A stretch of DNA of 64,000 bases from Oscarella lobularis. Lineage: Eukaryota; Porifera; Homoscleromorpha; Homosclerophorida; Oscarellidae. The stretch lies in contig NC_089185.1 of the NCBI RefSeq assembly GCF_947507565.1, forward strand, positions 2,914,001-2,978,000, read 5' to 3'. Positions within the stretch are counted from its first letter, which is position 1. Each line of letters starts with the position of its first letter. Below, in pieces: positions 11,475 through 25,200 of the stretch. Both the position numbers and the translations under genes were made by a program. The notes beneath the pieces were generated by a model. It saw nothing but the letters and a program-made list of their open reading frames with translations, ran no database searches and had not been told where the DNA came from.

Positions 11475-14004
11475 CTATGTTGTCTCGGCTTGGTCAATCG
11501 ACTCGAGTGCTTGAGATAGATCCTTGAGGTCTTGTAGTATGGCTGGGACTTCGCCGCGACGGCTCGCGGGAGCGGAAGAGTTCGTCTCCCGTCGTCGTGG
11601 CAACGGTCGCTGAGCCCTCACGAGACCTTCTTGGCGAAGCGTAATCTAAATAAATAAAAAATAAATAAATAAATAAAATCTGAGTCATATCTTACCATTA
11701 ATATATTCTTCTCTTTTTCGACTACTTTTAATTGTTCTCGGCACGTGTGGAGTTCCTCTTGTAGGTCCTCCAGTTGGAGAGTGTGCTGTTGTTGAGATAT
11801 TCTGCGCTCTTGTTCGCCTTGCTGCTTTGTTTGGGCGACTTCTGCTTTGAGCTGATTCAGCTCTGTCTCTTTCTCGACGAGTCGTGCGTGAAGCTCCGCT
11901 CGTTCGCTCGCTATTGAGTCGCCACGTCTTTGAGTCTCCTCCAGCTCTGATATAAAAAAAATGATGCCTTATATCCTTTGGTAATGTTGATGGGACTAAC
12001 GCTCTTTCAGGTCTTGGCATTGGGCTAAAGCGACGCGCAGATTCTCCACGTCTTGCGCGAGTTTCTCGGCCGTCTCTTCAGACGACGCCAAGCTCCGTTC
12101 AAGAGAAAGATTTTTCTGCATCAAACGACAATAAGAAATCGAGTGAAGTGGGGCAACTCGTACACTCACATGTCTCTCGTCGCGCAAAGCGCTCTCCAAA
12201 ACCTCAAGAGCACTGTTCTTCTCCTCCAACTGTCTTAAATCTGATCAAGAAGTGGGGCTATTAGTATCTGTCCTATTTAGGTGCTCTCACTTACGTTCCG
12301 ATTTCATTTTATCTTTTGCTGTTTGGAACGAATGTCTTTCTTCTGCGGCTTCTCGCAAGGCGGCGTCTTTCTCTCTCTGCAGTACAAATTCGTCTCGTTC
12401 GGAGCGCGATCGCTCGTCTTGCGCCGATTTTAGTACACTCCCAATCGTGGCTAAATGACTGGTCGCTAGTTCTACTCTCCTTTCAAAGGCGAGCATTCGG
12501 CTTGAAAGGCAGTTGAGAACGGACTGGCTAGAGAGAAAATGATCCGCCAATCTAAAGAAATCGAGTCTCAATGTTTATTCATGTCAAAGAAAATATTTCA
12601 TTACTTTTGAGTCTTGCAATAGATTGTAGACAGAGAAGATCTCCTTTCATTGGAGAGTCTATCCAATGTCTCGTGAGCATCTTCTAGTTGCTTCTCTAAC
12701 ATCTTTGAGGAAAATCTGCGCTTTCTAGGGTGTCTAAACGCGTGATAGGATTTACCTGGCGCGATTGGACTTGAAGTTCACAAAGCTGCGCTTTGCTACT
12801 GAGAACTTCCTTCAGTTCTTTGTTGTCTTCTTGCAACTGAGAAAATCGTTCTGACCAGCTAGCCCTCTAGAGAAGGAGCGATTTAGCCTCGTGACTAGTG
12901 AATCGAGTGGTACTTACGTTTGCTTCAAAAGCACGCGCCTCTTGTCGTTCTTTTAATTCGGTGAATTTCAGCTGTACAAGTAGACTAAAGACTTTATCTC
13001 GCCAACTACAGAGAACAGTGAAACAAAAGGCAGAAATTTCTGACTAGATGTTCACCATGTCAATAATTTCTGCATTTTCTCGTCACTTCTCATAGCCAAC
13101 GACTACACGAACGTCTTGTTATCTATGAGCTAACACTACTGCACTCACCTGTTCTAAAACTGACTGCTGAATGCCGAGAATTTCTGTAGACGACGAAAGC
13201 TGTACAGTAAGCAGGTCATTGGCTGACTGCAGTGACTGCAACGCACCAGCGTCCACCTCAAATAAAAACAAATACATAATCTCATATTTTCAAATAAAAA
13301 ACTTACTTGATGATTTCTCGCTTCCTTTCGATGTTCGTTTCTTGACTCTTCGATTGCAAGTTGCGAGGATGGCGCTACACTTTTCTTCAGCATCTCGGAC
13401 TTGTGTCGTTCGGCTGACAAAGCTTCTTTCATCGCGACAAGTTCCTTCTCGAACGTCTCCGCTATTCGCCGTCGTTCGTTCTCCTCAGCTTCTACGATTT
13501 CCCTCACGTCTTTCTCCTTTTCGGCTTTCGCATTTCTCAAGAGGTGAACCATCTCGTCGTTCTCTTGAACCTTCTCGTCGAAGGCCTGTCTGACGCTGTC
13601 GAGAACCCTTCCCCTTTCGATGAGGTCTGCTTCGATTCGCACGATCCTTTCATTTGCCTTGACAACGTCAAGCCTTGCAAAGAGAAAATGCGATTTAGTC
13701 ACCGATTCTTTCCACAGATTCAATTTTAATAGCGTATCGCTATTGATTAGTGCGTTTCTATCTAGATTTCTTACCTTAGGACCTCGTTTTGAGCTTTTAG
13801 GTCCAATAGTTCCGACGTCGCTTTCGCTAGAGCGTCCCACGGTCGGTCGGGCGGCGAGATCTTTTCGTAGCAAGATGGGGGCAATAGGTCAACGTCGTTG
13901 GTGCCCCGATGGTCGCTCTGTGTAGCGGTGAATTGATTTGGAGGCACCAAATGCCTATTTCCCTCCATTTTGTTCTTACCGTGCGTTAAGTGCAAAGAAA
14001 ACAT
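11475..14004 (-). CDS. Coiled-coil protein, function not recognised
   Basis: Eleven exons: 13775-14004, 13307-13673, 13149-13256, 12918-12971, 12756-12866, 12605-12720, 12295-12551, 12170-12240, 12001-12115, 11696-11946, 11475-11645. All phases agree and give 616 residues from Met 14004, or 604 from Met 13968. After a short N-terminus the protein is an almost unbroken heptad-rich coiled coil (e.g. ERIVRIEADLIERGRVL, QLEETQRRGDSIASERAEL) with no catalytic or membrane segment. The C-terminal 57 residues are Arg/Pro-rich then end in a short helix (ILQDLKDLSQALESID). It is likely cytoskeletal, ciliary or centrosomal by composition only. It is tail-to-tail with the metal transporter. Confidence 0.8.
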
Positions 14005-14170
14005 GAATTTTTCGGCGTAACGTAGATCTCCCGAAATTTCAGGTAACTTTTATGTTTTCTAAGAAGTAGACAAAGCTTTTCAGACAGCGTTTGGGCTGTC
14101 TTTGTAGTGAGAAAGAGATCTAGCGAGGTCTGGCACCGCGCGTTAGAGACGTTGCCTTAGAAACACGAAA

Positions 14171-16937
14171 ATGGCTAAACAGACTGATTCCGAAGTAGGA
14201 CACCGTTCTTTTCTCACTATTCGAACATTATACGTTAGGACGACTGCGATTTCGACGAGGGAGACGAAGAAACGGACCTCGTCGAGGCGCTACCCGACTT
14301 CGGAGTATCGGCAGACGGCTCAAGCTTCGTTTTCTTGACTCTCTCCATGCCGGTACAGCTAGAAAATATACGCAAGTCATCACTATAACTGGTTCTCAAG
14401 TGTCGAGGATTGACAGACCTGAAAGGATTAGGAGAACAACACGTACACGTTCAAGTGGTCGATCTACAGCAGAATAGCATTACAGGTACGAACAGAACGA
14501 CGTCTATGGGGCCAAAAATCTTTTTTTTTTCAGATCTAAGCCCGCTACACAATATGCGTCATCTAGTCAAATTGAATGTCTCTCATAACGACTTGACGAG
14601 TCTGGATGATTTTAGGCCTCCCTTTGGCTTACGCGTACGTTCTGTTTGGTACTAATAGAGATCTGCATGCCACATGCTTTTTACTTAGGAGTTGAATGCG
14701 TCTTATAATGCCCTGCAGGAAATTCCCGATGTATCGGAATATGGTAGTTTGGAAAAACTGGTTCTTGATGGTACTGAGTCTCTGGCTAATTTTCTATCGG
14801 AGGTAACTTCCTGTCTTCTCTAGGCAATAGTATTATCAATATGGAAAATTTCAGCCTTTGTCATAATCTAATTTTTCTAAGCCTCAGTCACAATAAAATT
14901 CGGCGAATAACGGGGCTGTTCCTTCCCTCTCTACAACATCTTGACTTGGTACGTAGTTTAGTACACTATATATGAGCTTGTATAACTGTTCTGTTCCAGA
15001 GCTTCAATTCGATAGAAAAAATTGAAAACTTGGATTCAGTGCCTAGTCTTACTGTAAATAAGAATGAATTTCATATCTACCTGCTAGAGTATGTCTGTAT
15101 TTAGTTTCTAAGTTTGTCTGGAAACCGAATTGAAGAGTTGTCTCAGTTGGTGAAGTTGAAAAATCTGGGCTCTCTGGATCTCGAAGCCAATGCTGTAAGT
15201 GGAACTCGTTAGACTTCAGTACACAAGCTAAAGTATTTTTAAGATTGAAAACTTGAATGAAATTGATCACATTCAAAGTTTGCGACATCTACGAAGTGTC
15301 ATTCTAATGAGAAATCCTATTGAAGTACAGGAACAATTGCCTACTATGGCACTAGCAATTTTTTTTCTCTTTTAGTCTTTACATAGCTATCGTGAAGCTG
15401 TTGTCTATAAACTTCAACAGCTCAGCGAACTAGATATGCGCAAAGTGTCAGCAGTAGAAAAGGTACAGTATGTGTTCACGATTATTCTACGAGCAGCTAA
15501 TCCTATTGGCTAATAGGTATCTGCCCAAAACCAATGGTCACCTGCTCTCGAAGTGACAGCTGCTCTGAAGCATTTATTAAACGTTAAGCAGAGAATAACG
15601 AGGCAGTCGTTTACACTGCTTGACTGGTAATGAAACTTGATAATAAATCTTGCGTATAGTAGCGGAATTTTTTAGCACTCTTCCCGATTTTGATACGCCT
15701 TATCCTATGCTCATATTGGTCGGTCCAAAAGGCCTGGGAAAGCACAAACTCGCCAAGAGATTAGTCCGTGACTTTCCTCAATACTTTGGGAGAGGGTACA
15801 TCAAATACTTATAGAGGTAGAGGTATTTCCCTGCGTGATCTCATCTTTTTTTACAGAGTGTCTCATACTACGCGACCTCCTAAAACAACGGAAACAAACG
15901 AAGTGGATTATTATTTCCTTACCACAGAAGAATTTAGTGATCTCCTAATGGAAGTACGAGTCTAAGGGTCACGAGATTATTGAGGCTATATTGGGTTACA
16001 CTTACAGGGTCACTTTATTGAAACCTGCACGAGCGACGGACATCACTTTGGCTTGTCATATGACTCTGTGGATATGGTGGCGAGAGAAGGTCTCGCTTGC
16101 GTCACCTGCATGTCTCTCGAGGTACATCGCACATCAGAATAATTATTATTATTATTTTATGTCGCCACCTATTAGGGAGTCATGTCTATGAAGATCAGTC
16201 GCTTTCAGCCGAGATACGTTCTCGTCTGTCCTCTCAAGGGCAAGGTCTGACTCGCGTGGGACTAAGAGAAACGTGTATAACGTGGGGTATATAGGGATCT
16301 GAGCTAAGCCAGCCTTATATCCAAATGCACCAAGATCGTCCTGGCTTCTTCGAACAGGCAATCGTTTCAGGTATAAACAAGACTCGATTTCTCAATGTCC
16401 TTCCTAACTAAGTACGTATAGACAACCTCGACGATGCTTATCGAGAGCTAAAGCAATTGGTCCTCCAATTTCTGGCACTCAGCAGCACGGAGCCAACGCC
16501 CGCGTCGACTCACACAACAGCCACGCACGGACTCGCCCAAGTCTTCTCCCGGCCCTCCTCATCGGCAACGGGTCGATCAACGAACGCCAAAAGCGCACTG
16601 GTAAGAAAAAAAGAGGGTGGGAGGATTTTTAGAATTTAAAAAAGGGGAAATAATTAAATTGAATTCCCAGGATAAGCAGCTTTATGAGAGGAAGCTAGAG
16701 CAGGCTAGAGCGGCGGCTGCGGGTCCGATTCAGCATCAGGGCCCAGTCGGTCGATTGGCGTACAGTGCTCCACCATCGATAAATCCTTATCCGTCTGCGT
16801 CATCACTGTTGACGACTACGTCAAATGCGAGTCAGTCTCAATCGCTTTTCTCTAGTGTATCGGGTCAACAGAACGGTTATATTTCGTCCAATGAGACTTC
16901 TATGTCTCCACAGAGTCAGTCGCCAGTAGAAACTTAA
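14171..16937 (+). CDS. LRGUK: Leucine-rich repeat and guanylate kinase protein (LRGUK)
   Basis: Eighteen exons give 624 residues: 14171-14194, 14239-14352, 14401-14485, 14534-14634, 14689-14770, 14824-14948, 15000-15053, 15105-15194, 15244-15324, 15376-15462, 15517-15626, 15676-15795, 15857-15953, 16008-16121, 16176-16244, 16295-16370, 16422-16600, 16671-16937. The N-terminal half holds SDS22-type LRRs (LVKLNVSHNDLTSL, LIFLSLSHNKI, LSLSGNRIEEL) and an LRR cap. The second half is a guanylate kinase domain with P-loop GPKGLGKHKL, the GMP-binding segment VSHTTRPPK, and GHFIETCTSDGHHFGLS. The tail is Ser/Gln-rich. In mammals LRGUK acts in sperm flagellum assembly. Exon 5 to 6 was chosen because G+GC restores the LRR GNSI. 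Confidence 0.9.
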
Positions 16938-17027
16938 TAGGGACTATATATATTCTGATATGGAACTGTCCTTTTTGAAGTTGCTCTTCACCGCTGGACA
17001 GGGGGGCGTGGGCAGAAGAATTTGAGT

Positions 17028-18215
17028 TCAGTGTTGCACGAGCAACTCTTCGTCATTTGGTTTTGGTTCGGTTTCGCTCCACGTTTTGAAGTCGATTGTC
17101 GTTCGATGGTGTCCCGTCATCGCTTTCATTCTCTGCCGGCTCTTTTGCCGTGTTTCGCTGTTGATTGTCACCAGTTCGACTGTGAGCCAATCGAGACACT
17201 CGGTTCCTGATCTGGATCTCGTTCGTCGTTTCTCGTCCGAATTGTCCTTGTGTATCGCTTGGAGTTGGCAAGATCGAACGACGTGTTCTTCAGCCGTTCG
17301 TTGTCTCTCCTGAGACAGGAGGGGATCTCTTGCATGACACTGCGAAGACAAATACAAGAGGAGGTATAGCATTATATGGACTCCCTTTACGTGATGTAGT
17401 GCTTTGGGATAGGCAGCTGAGAAGAAAGGATTGTACTCATCCTCAGAGTAGGTATCGAGAAAAATAAATCCCTAGTGAAAGATTCAATAGAGGTAACACG
17501 TGGAATAGACAACTAACCTTTGCGTTCCTATAATCAAGATATTTTTCGAATAGATGCCTCTTTTCCATTTCGAACCAACCGTATTCGCGTTCCATGCAAG
17601 ACGACACCTGTGCCTATTGGATAAACAGTTTACACGGACTTTAATCAATGTTGACACGAGTTCCCCCCGTGTGCACATACGTAGACGGGATCGAAAACGC
17701 GCTCCTTCCACTTTTTGTAGAGCGCTTCTCGTTTTCTCGTATCCTGACGATCTTTCTGCTTTAGGTACTCGTCGATTTCCTAGCGAAGCAGAGTCGCTAC
17801 GCTTCAGCTAGACTAATATGCTCACCCTAACAAAACTATTCTCGTCGGCGAGAAGCTCTGAATATTCGTCCACTTTCCCTGTCTCCAAGCCACGCCTCTA
17901 GAATATGAAATTCCCCCAGAGGGCGCCACAGAGTCATACGACGACGTACAATGTTTCTTATTAGCTTTGCTTTCAAACAGGACAAGCCGTCTACTTCGTA
18001 CGAAGACGAGGACTTCTTAGCACTGGCGTTGCTGTGTAGAAGAAATCATTTGCACACATGCTCTGGTAGGCGTGGCTACGTTACCAGAGTCCCTGTTCCT
18101 CCTCTTGGCGTTGCTGCTTCTGTTCTTTATCTGACTTGTGCAGCAATCCGTCTAGAAGGAGCTGCGCTTTTTGCTCGTCGTGGTACACGATAATTTTTCC
18201 CGCAGCTGACGCCAT
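17028..18215 (-). CDS. FAM228-like protein
   Basis: Seven exons: 18085-18215, 17950-18031, 17826-17897, 17681-17779, 17518-17613, 17391-17471, 17028-17339, joining to 290 residues with every phase matching. Recognisable segments are KREALYKKWKERVFDPVY, RHLFEKYLDYRNAKGFIFL, and YSEDEYNPFF followed by RDPLLSQERQRTAEE, which match my recollection of the FAM228A/B family. That family has no known biochemical activity. The C-terminus is basic and hydrophilic. It is convergent with LRGUK (90 bp apart) and starts 141 bp from the end of the ROCO gene. The family assignment is from remembered motifs and would need a profile search. Confidence 0.7.
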
Positions 18216-18356
18216 TCGCGAACGTAGACATACGGTTGCCAGAACAACAAGATCGCCCGTATATCGAAAAGCTGTGAAAAATAAAAAGATTCGCAAAACG
18301 AGTAAAAACATACAAAGATTCGAAAACGGTAAAAAAAGCGTTTGACAAACAAGTAC

Positions 18357-21300
18357 TTACTTTTCTTTCTTCTTCAGCCTTAGCTGATCCTCCAGGTGTT
18401 CCTCCAGGGCCCCCCGTATTCCAACAGCTTCGCAAGCTTTCAGTATTTCCTTTCGCATGTTTCTTCCTTCGCCTTCTTTTTCTTTAAATTCCTCCAAAAT
18501 TTTTCTCAAATTTAAGTAGAAAGAGCTGCGTTCATGTTTCAAACTTTCTACTCTACTGTGAGGAAACTTGAGCTCATAGGCAATCTCCTCCCATTTGTGA
18601 CGGCCGGCGGAAACAATCGCTTTAGCGAAATCAGTCCACTCCCACGATGTGTCAGTAGCCTCAGTCTCCAATGATTCATTATCTAAATCATGCGATTGGA
18701 AATTAGCACAGTAGGATTACATCGTACTCCTAGCAGTCTAACAACTCTCGTACCTTTTGATGCGCAGCTCTCGGATGAAGCTTTTTGTTTCACATCTGCA
18801 GGTAAAAGATTCGAAATGGGAATTCAGAAGCTGGTGAATCACCTCTTTTGTCTTGTCCTATAAGTACACTACCTCCGCTTTCCGAGGACTGACATCCTAG
18901 AGATACAGTCAAAAAGGATGCTTCTGAACGTTTCATCAGAGACCTTTCTCTAATTCGTCCTGATTTAAGTTAGAGCCTGTGAAATACACGTAATTCATCG
19001 AGCGTACACATCAAGTGTCGAATACCTGATTTATTCGATTCACTTTGACTAGCTTCCGAAGAAGTGACCTACACGAACGCAAATGGCTTCACTTCCTGCT
19101 AAGGACCGCGCTCTTACGTCACTAACCTCCTTCCAAAGATCAACGTTTTCCGCAAGATCAACGTTTTCCGGACATCCCCAGATTCTTACTTTATTACGAT
19201 TGGTTATCACGGCTTTCTTGTCTAGGCAGTCTTCCAAAGGAGCCAGCTCGCCGTCTATTACTCTTTCTGCTCTCTTGAGACCAGGTTGAAAACAGGGTTC
19301 AACGTAAAAGCCTTTCATGCCATTTTGCCTTGCTTGTTCCAGTTGGGAGTAGAGGAAAAGACGAAGTCTCGAGAAGCTAGAGCGTAAAGCTGAACGGTTC
19401 ATATGAGGTCTCACCCTTGAAACCGAAGCCACGACGTAACGCTTCTGCAAGTATGTCAGTTCAAAGGTGAAGTCCTTCGCGTTAATTACGCTGTAATTTC
19501 GTAAAAGGATGGGCGAATCAGGAAACTCTTTCAAGCATTTTACCACCAAACGGAAATAGAGTGGCTCGGGAAAAAAATCTAAGTCGATTGGGGCAAAAAT
19601 TAGCGGAAACGGGATCTCAGTTTTTGGTTGACCACTGTTTGTCCAGAAAGACGGCTTTTCAGTGCTGGTCTTCTGAATCAGATAAGGAACATACAGGTAC
19701 GGTGACTGCTCAATGGAAAGTGACGGGTGCGAATTGCTGACAACATCCAAGTGTTCCAGAATGGTGAGAACTGCGCTTTTATCCCTCTCTGCAACTTCTG
19801 CTTCCGTCAAAAAATACTGAGCAAGAGACCGTGAAACGTTACCTTCTTCACAGGCTAAATCCCAGTCCTTCTTGTAAATAGGCAGAGGTTTTTTTGCAGT
19901 TATGAAAGAGAAGATAACACGAATTAGCCACTGAGGATTCAAAAACACTTTTTCCTCAATATTCTTTATCTCGGGGTAATGCAGAATGACGCCCAAGGTG
20001 TTCAAATACTTAAGCACCGAAGGAAGTTCTTTGTCTGGTATGAATAACACATTAGCAAGTTCTTGTAGTGCATGTAAGTTCGTCACGTTTACATGAGAAT
20101 AGGCAGCCATATGAAGTAGAACTCTTTCGAATTGAAGCCAACGTAGCGGATATTTAATTCCTTTTTCACGCTTTTTCTGCCAGTACTTCTCTAAAATATT
20201 TTTAATTTTGATACGCAATTGAGCACCAGGGTCTTTGCCCGGCTTTCCCGAATGGCTATTTTCAATACTCCAAAAAGGAGTGTCTTCTTCTTGCGGCTGA
20301 ACCAGGTGCTTTTGGTAACTTTTACTTTTAACTAGTTCGTCTATAATTTCAACTTGCCTTCTCTTGTATCTAATAGCGTTACGGTCTTTGCTGTGAGTGC
20401 CAATTAGGAACGTTGGAGGAGAAGCAATTCCTTCTTCTGCTCCCATGCCGTCTTCTACGTGCTTCGGGTGAGCAATAGTGATGTGTGTCATCCAGAAAAA
20501 TAGGTAATCACTATTCTTCTCAAAGAAAAATAGACTTCGGCGCTCTGCTTCATTCTTATTGCGCCAAAAAGACGAGGCAGTGTCATTCAACAGTTCAGCT
20601 TGATTAAAAACAATCAGGTATATCCCTATTGAATTTTGAGAATAGTCACCAAGTAGAGCAGAGTGAGCAGGAAAATACACTTCTTGACCACCGTGATCCC
20701 AAAAAGTAAGAAGTGCTTCATTACGGAAACAGATGCCTCTTTCATGAGAACTTCTGTCATCATACTCATTAGAACTCTCGTCATCTTTCTCATTAGAACT
20801 CTCGTCATGATGATCTTGCTCATTAGAATTCTCGTCATCTTGCTCATTAGAACTCTTGGCCTTGAATACGTTGAAAAACATCGTCCAGAACCCCTTCATA
20901 AAATATTCTGCGCTGTCTTTGCTACTTTCCACTCTATTTAGGAAATAATCGAGTGTAGTGTTACGCATGTCTTCATCATCACACGTTGATAATGATTCGT
21001 CAGTACTAAGCTTAACAGCGTTGGTGTATGCTTTGGCAAAGCGCTTCTCATAAAGATCGTCAGTATCATCAGGAATTGATTTGCCAAAGTGTTTTTCATT
21101 GACGCTAAATTCTACAAGGCGATTACTCCAAGTACTCAAATCAGCAGCAGTAGGAAGTTCCTTCCAAGAACAGAAAGCCACAATACTCGAATCAACAGAC
21201 GCAGATGTTACTTTCACTCCTCTAGTACTCTCCTGCTTTTCGAAGATCTCCTGCAGAACACTGCGAATTAAACAGGTCTTTCCCACACCATCTTTCCCAA

Positions 21301-22021
21301 CGACCACAATTCGACCACGTATTACATCGATTTCGCCATATTGCAACGCTCTTTTGTACATTTCGCGCTCTGTTTTGTTAAAAAACGTAAATTCCTCGTA
21401 TAGTAAGTTTCTGACCCCTTCATCTAGCTTATTCATTTTCTCACACATGTCCGTCATCCTTTCTAGCCCCAGTTTACAGCTGTTGCTATTAGTATCCACG
21501 TCCTCACATAACGTTCTTATTATAATGTCTTCCACCTGTTTACAGAGATTTATCTCACACAGCTCCGGCATCATCCCTTCTAGCTCTTTACAGTACTTTT
21601 TTTGAGTATCCGTGATCTCACATAACTCTCTCAGACTTTCTAGCATCGGTTTACAGAGATGTGGATCATACACTTTCTCACACAGCTCCGTCACCTCATA
21701 GATAGTCATCTCTTCTAGCCCCCGTTTACATTTTTTTTTATGAGTATCCGTGATCTCACACTGCTTCCTCTGCTCTTCTACCACTAGCTTACAGGGAGGA
21801 AAGCTCAGAAACTTTTCGATAGTCTTCTTTACTTTAGATAAGTTTTTCTCAATCGAGGCAACCCACTTCCCGCTCAGGAGGTCGACCATGACCTCCGACC
21901 GCTCCCGCTCACATTCAACATACCCAATTCCAATCGCAAAGACTGCTAGGATAGCTAGAGGGCTAGCTAGAGAGGGTCCAACCATCCCCAGAGAGAGACC
22001 TAGTCCGTGACGTATGTTCAT
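18357..22021 (-). CDS. ROCO-family GTPase with N-terminal membrane segment and C-terminal death domain
   Basis: Exons 19127-22021, 19026-19068, 18843-18896, 18754-18795, 18357-18682 give 1,119 residues. N-terminus: a hydrophobic stretch (SPLAILAVFAIGIGYVEC), then about 130 residues of imperfect Cys-containing repeats (CEITDTHKKKCK, CEITDTQKKYCK). Roc GTPase: P-loop GKDGVGKTCLI, switch II WDHGGQEVYFPAH, and THSKD as the G4 element. A strongly acidic NEQDD/NEKDD repeat of about 40 residues sits inside the Roc domain. COR follows (WLQFERVLLHMA, LGVILHYPEI, WLIRVIFSFI). After a Ser-rich linker comes a death domain (WTDFAKAIVSAGRHKWEEIAYEL). Roc-COR proteins are GTP-regulated dimers; death domains recruit signalling partners. 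LRRs and kinase are absent. If the hydrophobic segment is a true anchor, the Cys repeats would lie on one side of a membrane; topology is unresolved. Confidence 0.88.
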
Positions 22022-22289
22022 GCGCAGTAAGCCTGATTATGGCCTGCTGTACTACACGGTACAACACTGGAGTTGATCGTTTGTTAGTCTACCTTTAGGA
22101 AAAGAACCAACCGCAACGAGGACGGCTGTAACAAATCCAAACCCTGACATAAATCTGCTCGTTAGATAAGTACATTCGCAATGGTATCTGGTTTTTCTAT
22201 ATGGTACAGTACCGTATGTCTCAATTCATCAGACGGGACATCGGTTAGAGGCGGTCATTGATTCAATCACGTGACTCTTAGACTCCATT

Positions 22290-25200
22290 ATGTCTGCCTT
22301 TGCTGAGTTTCTGCTCGACGATGTGCGATCCATGCAGCGGCTTCAGGCGTGCTGCGTAGCGGAAAGTGCGTTTGAGCGACGACTGGTCCAGCAGCGAAGA
22401 GCTCCTAGCAAAGACGTCAATTCCGAACGATGCACCGAGTCTACAGAGGAAAGCGACAGCGCATCGTCGTCGTCAGACGAGGAAGACGTTAGCGACGTCG
22501 TGAATTTGGCACTGAAAGAGGATTTAGACGATCGATTGCGGATGAAGGCGTGCGCAGAAGCCGAGCTAGCTTGGAGGCTCCAAGAAAGCGCCGAAGACAG
22601 ACCGAGAAACGACGCGGAGGTTGAGGACGAGGCGACGTTTCAATTTGAAAGTGGAGATTCAGAGAACGACGACAAAAAAGCAACAGACAATAGAATTGGT
22701 TTTCAGAATGACGATGATGCTTCTATTGAGGTTGTGGCAGATGACACTACTGAAGAGGCTCTGAACGAGAGCGAGCCTAAAAAGGATGAAAATATTGGGA
22801 AATCGATGCCCGTCGAGGAGGCAGGATTTGCTAGCGAAGATGATGTTGCAGAAGACGATGATGAGATCAATCTGAAGCCGGATGCTAGGAGCGTGGAGAA
22901 CGAAGAGGATCGAGATAAAAGCGAGGAAGATAGCAACGTGTCGTTATCGCCACGAAAAGACTGTCTTGCCAGTGAAGATGACGTCGCTGAAGATGCGAGC
23001 CCAAAACGAGGCGTTTATACAGTTACGGATGAAGACGATGTTGACAGTGAGAAAACGAATGAAGAAAGTTCGGCTGGTTCTGGCAATGAAGAAGACACTA
23101 AGGATGAGGGTGAGGATGAAAGTGAAAGTGATACTGAACTGTCTCAAACGAGAGAGAGTCTGGCTGGTTCCGAGCATGAAGATGCTGCCAAAGTAGAGGA
23201 GGAGGAAGATAAAGACGAAGATGATAATGAAAGTGATAACAGTGTCAATCTTTCACCGACAAATAGCGAAGATGAGGCTACTAAAGATCCCACACAGGAT
23301 GCTTGGAGCAAGGAAGAAGATGAAGACGAAAAGGGAAATGGGGAGGAAGATGAATCTGCCAGGCTCTCGCCAACATTGGCTGGTTTGGGCTCTGAATCTG
23401 ACAATGACACTCCAGCAACAGACGCCAAGCCAACTGACGAAACTATTTCAGCTGAGTCCGTGGTAGATCATGGAAACGTTTTAAATGAGAAACCAACGGC
23501 AATAGTTGATGTATCAGATATTTCAAACAAGGTGACCTCTGCATCTTCTGTCAGTCTGGACCTTTTTGGAATACCCGGAAGGCAAATTGTCCCGTGGTTC
23601 GTTCCAAAGACGCTAAGGGAAAGCAATCTGGCGCTGAGAGAGGAACACACGCAAAAGCTCGTGCTAGAGAATCTGACGGAGATAACTCAACGCGAAAACA
23701 ACGATCTCAGACGATATCTCGCTACTGAGACGACGTCAAGGAGAAGAGCAGAAAGCCAAGCAGCGGATCTGAAAGTAAATAGACACTCTATTTATTTTTT
23801 TAGTAATGAATCTTAATTTTTTGGGTCACGTGTAGCTGGAGTTGAAGCAATCTCAAAGAGAGGTATCCCAGCTAAAGGAAAGGGTAAAAGAGCTGGAGGA
23901 AAGTATGCAAGGAACTATGGCACTTGTAAGAATCTTAGTTTCATATATGCTTTAATTGATGCATAGCCATTATATCAAGGTAAGGAAACTAGAGCAGCAA
24001 TCTGCTTCATCACTCTTATCAAGAGGGTATCCTCATTGATTGTTTTTAATAGTCAATGACGTCGTTTTTTCTCAGGGGTATTGACTACATGCTGGAGGCG
24101 AAATTAGCTTCGAATAGAGCCAACGAAGCGGAACAGAAGAATCAACGTGAGAATTTGGCCTCTGGGGGGGTTTGTAACTCAAGTGTCATCGTTGTAGTAC
24201 TTCAAGTCGAGTTGCTTCAGTCGCAGAGTGAAGTGAAGCGCCTTCTCGATCAGATGACGGAGACGAATCGACATCGCTCGGAAATGGTCTCGAGCAAAGT
24301 TCACGGCCAACTCATGGCAATAGCCGACGAAAAAGCGAGGGAATCCGAACGAAAAGTCGTGGAACTTCTAAAAGAGGTAGACCAGCAAAACATCATAGAA
24401 CTAAATAAACTAATAAATTTCAGATCGAGCTTCTCAAATATGAAGTCAAGATGAAAGGGGGAGAAAAGCCAACCGGATCTAGTTTATACCGCAGTGGCTT
24501 ATCTTCAGAAGTACATTGCATAATTCCTACGGAAACGGAAACATTACTTCGTTTCTTTAGCTTTCGTATCCAACGCTGGGAAGTTTTTCGCCTTATTCTA
24601 CCAGTACCAGCGGTCCCACCGGATTCTCGATGACGGATCCTATGAGCTATTTATCGCGTCCTCTTGGTTATCCTTCCTCGTCTGGAAGTCTGGGTCTAGG
24701 GACATCTTTTGACTCCTTCTCGTCGTCGTCATATCCGACTCTCGGTGGCGGCGGCGGCGACGCAGGGTCTTTCTCAGCAGCCAAGCCGTCAATGGGAGAA
24801 GTCGGTTCCAGTGCATTTTCATCGACTCTAGGACCCCCAAAATCGTCAACGCTTGGTGGCATTCACTCTGAGTTAACTACGTCTGAGACGTTGCCTTCAA
24901 CCAAGTCACCAAAATCAGTATGCATTTCATATCTTTATATCTCTAATTAATTCTTTGATGTTGAGGAGGTAAAGAAAGATCAATATTCGGCGCTTCCTGA
25001 TTTTGAAAGCTCGTTGCCCAAACTGTCGTTGAGTTCCGGCACAAGTGGCAATGAACCACCACCCCCTCCTGAGCAGTCCTTACCAACAGAGACGTCAACA
25101 TCGACATCAAAACCACAGAGTAGACCGTACAAGTGTAACGCAGAATTTTTACGCTGACTCACATATTATAGATTCGGACTCGAGTGACTGGTCGAGTGAC

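Noticed and set aside
24630-24950. Independent Ser/Gly-rich gene at 24.6-24.95 kb
   Set aside because: It joins in phase with exons on both sides and belongs to the acidic/coiled-coil gene.
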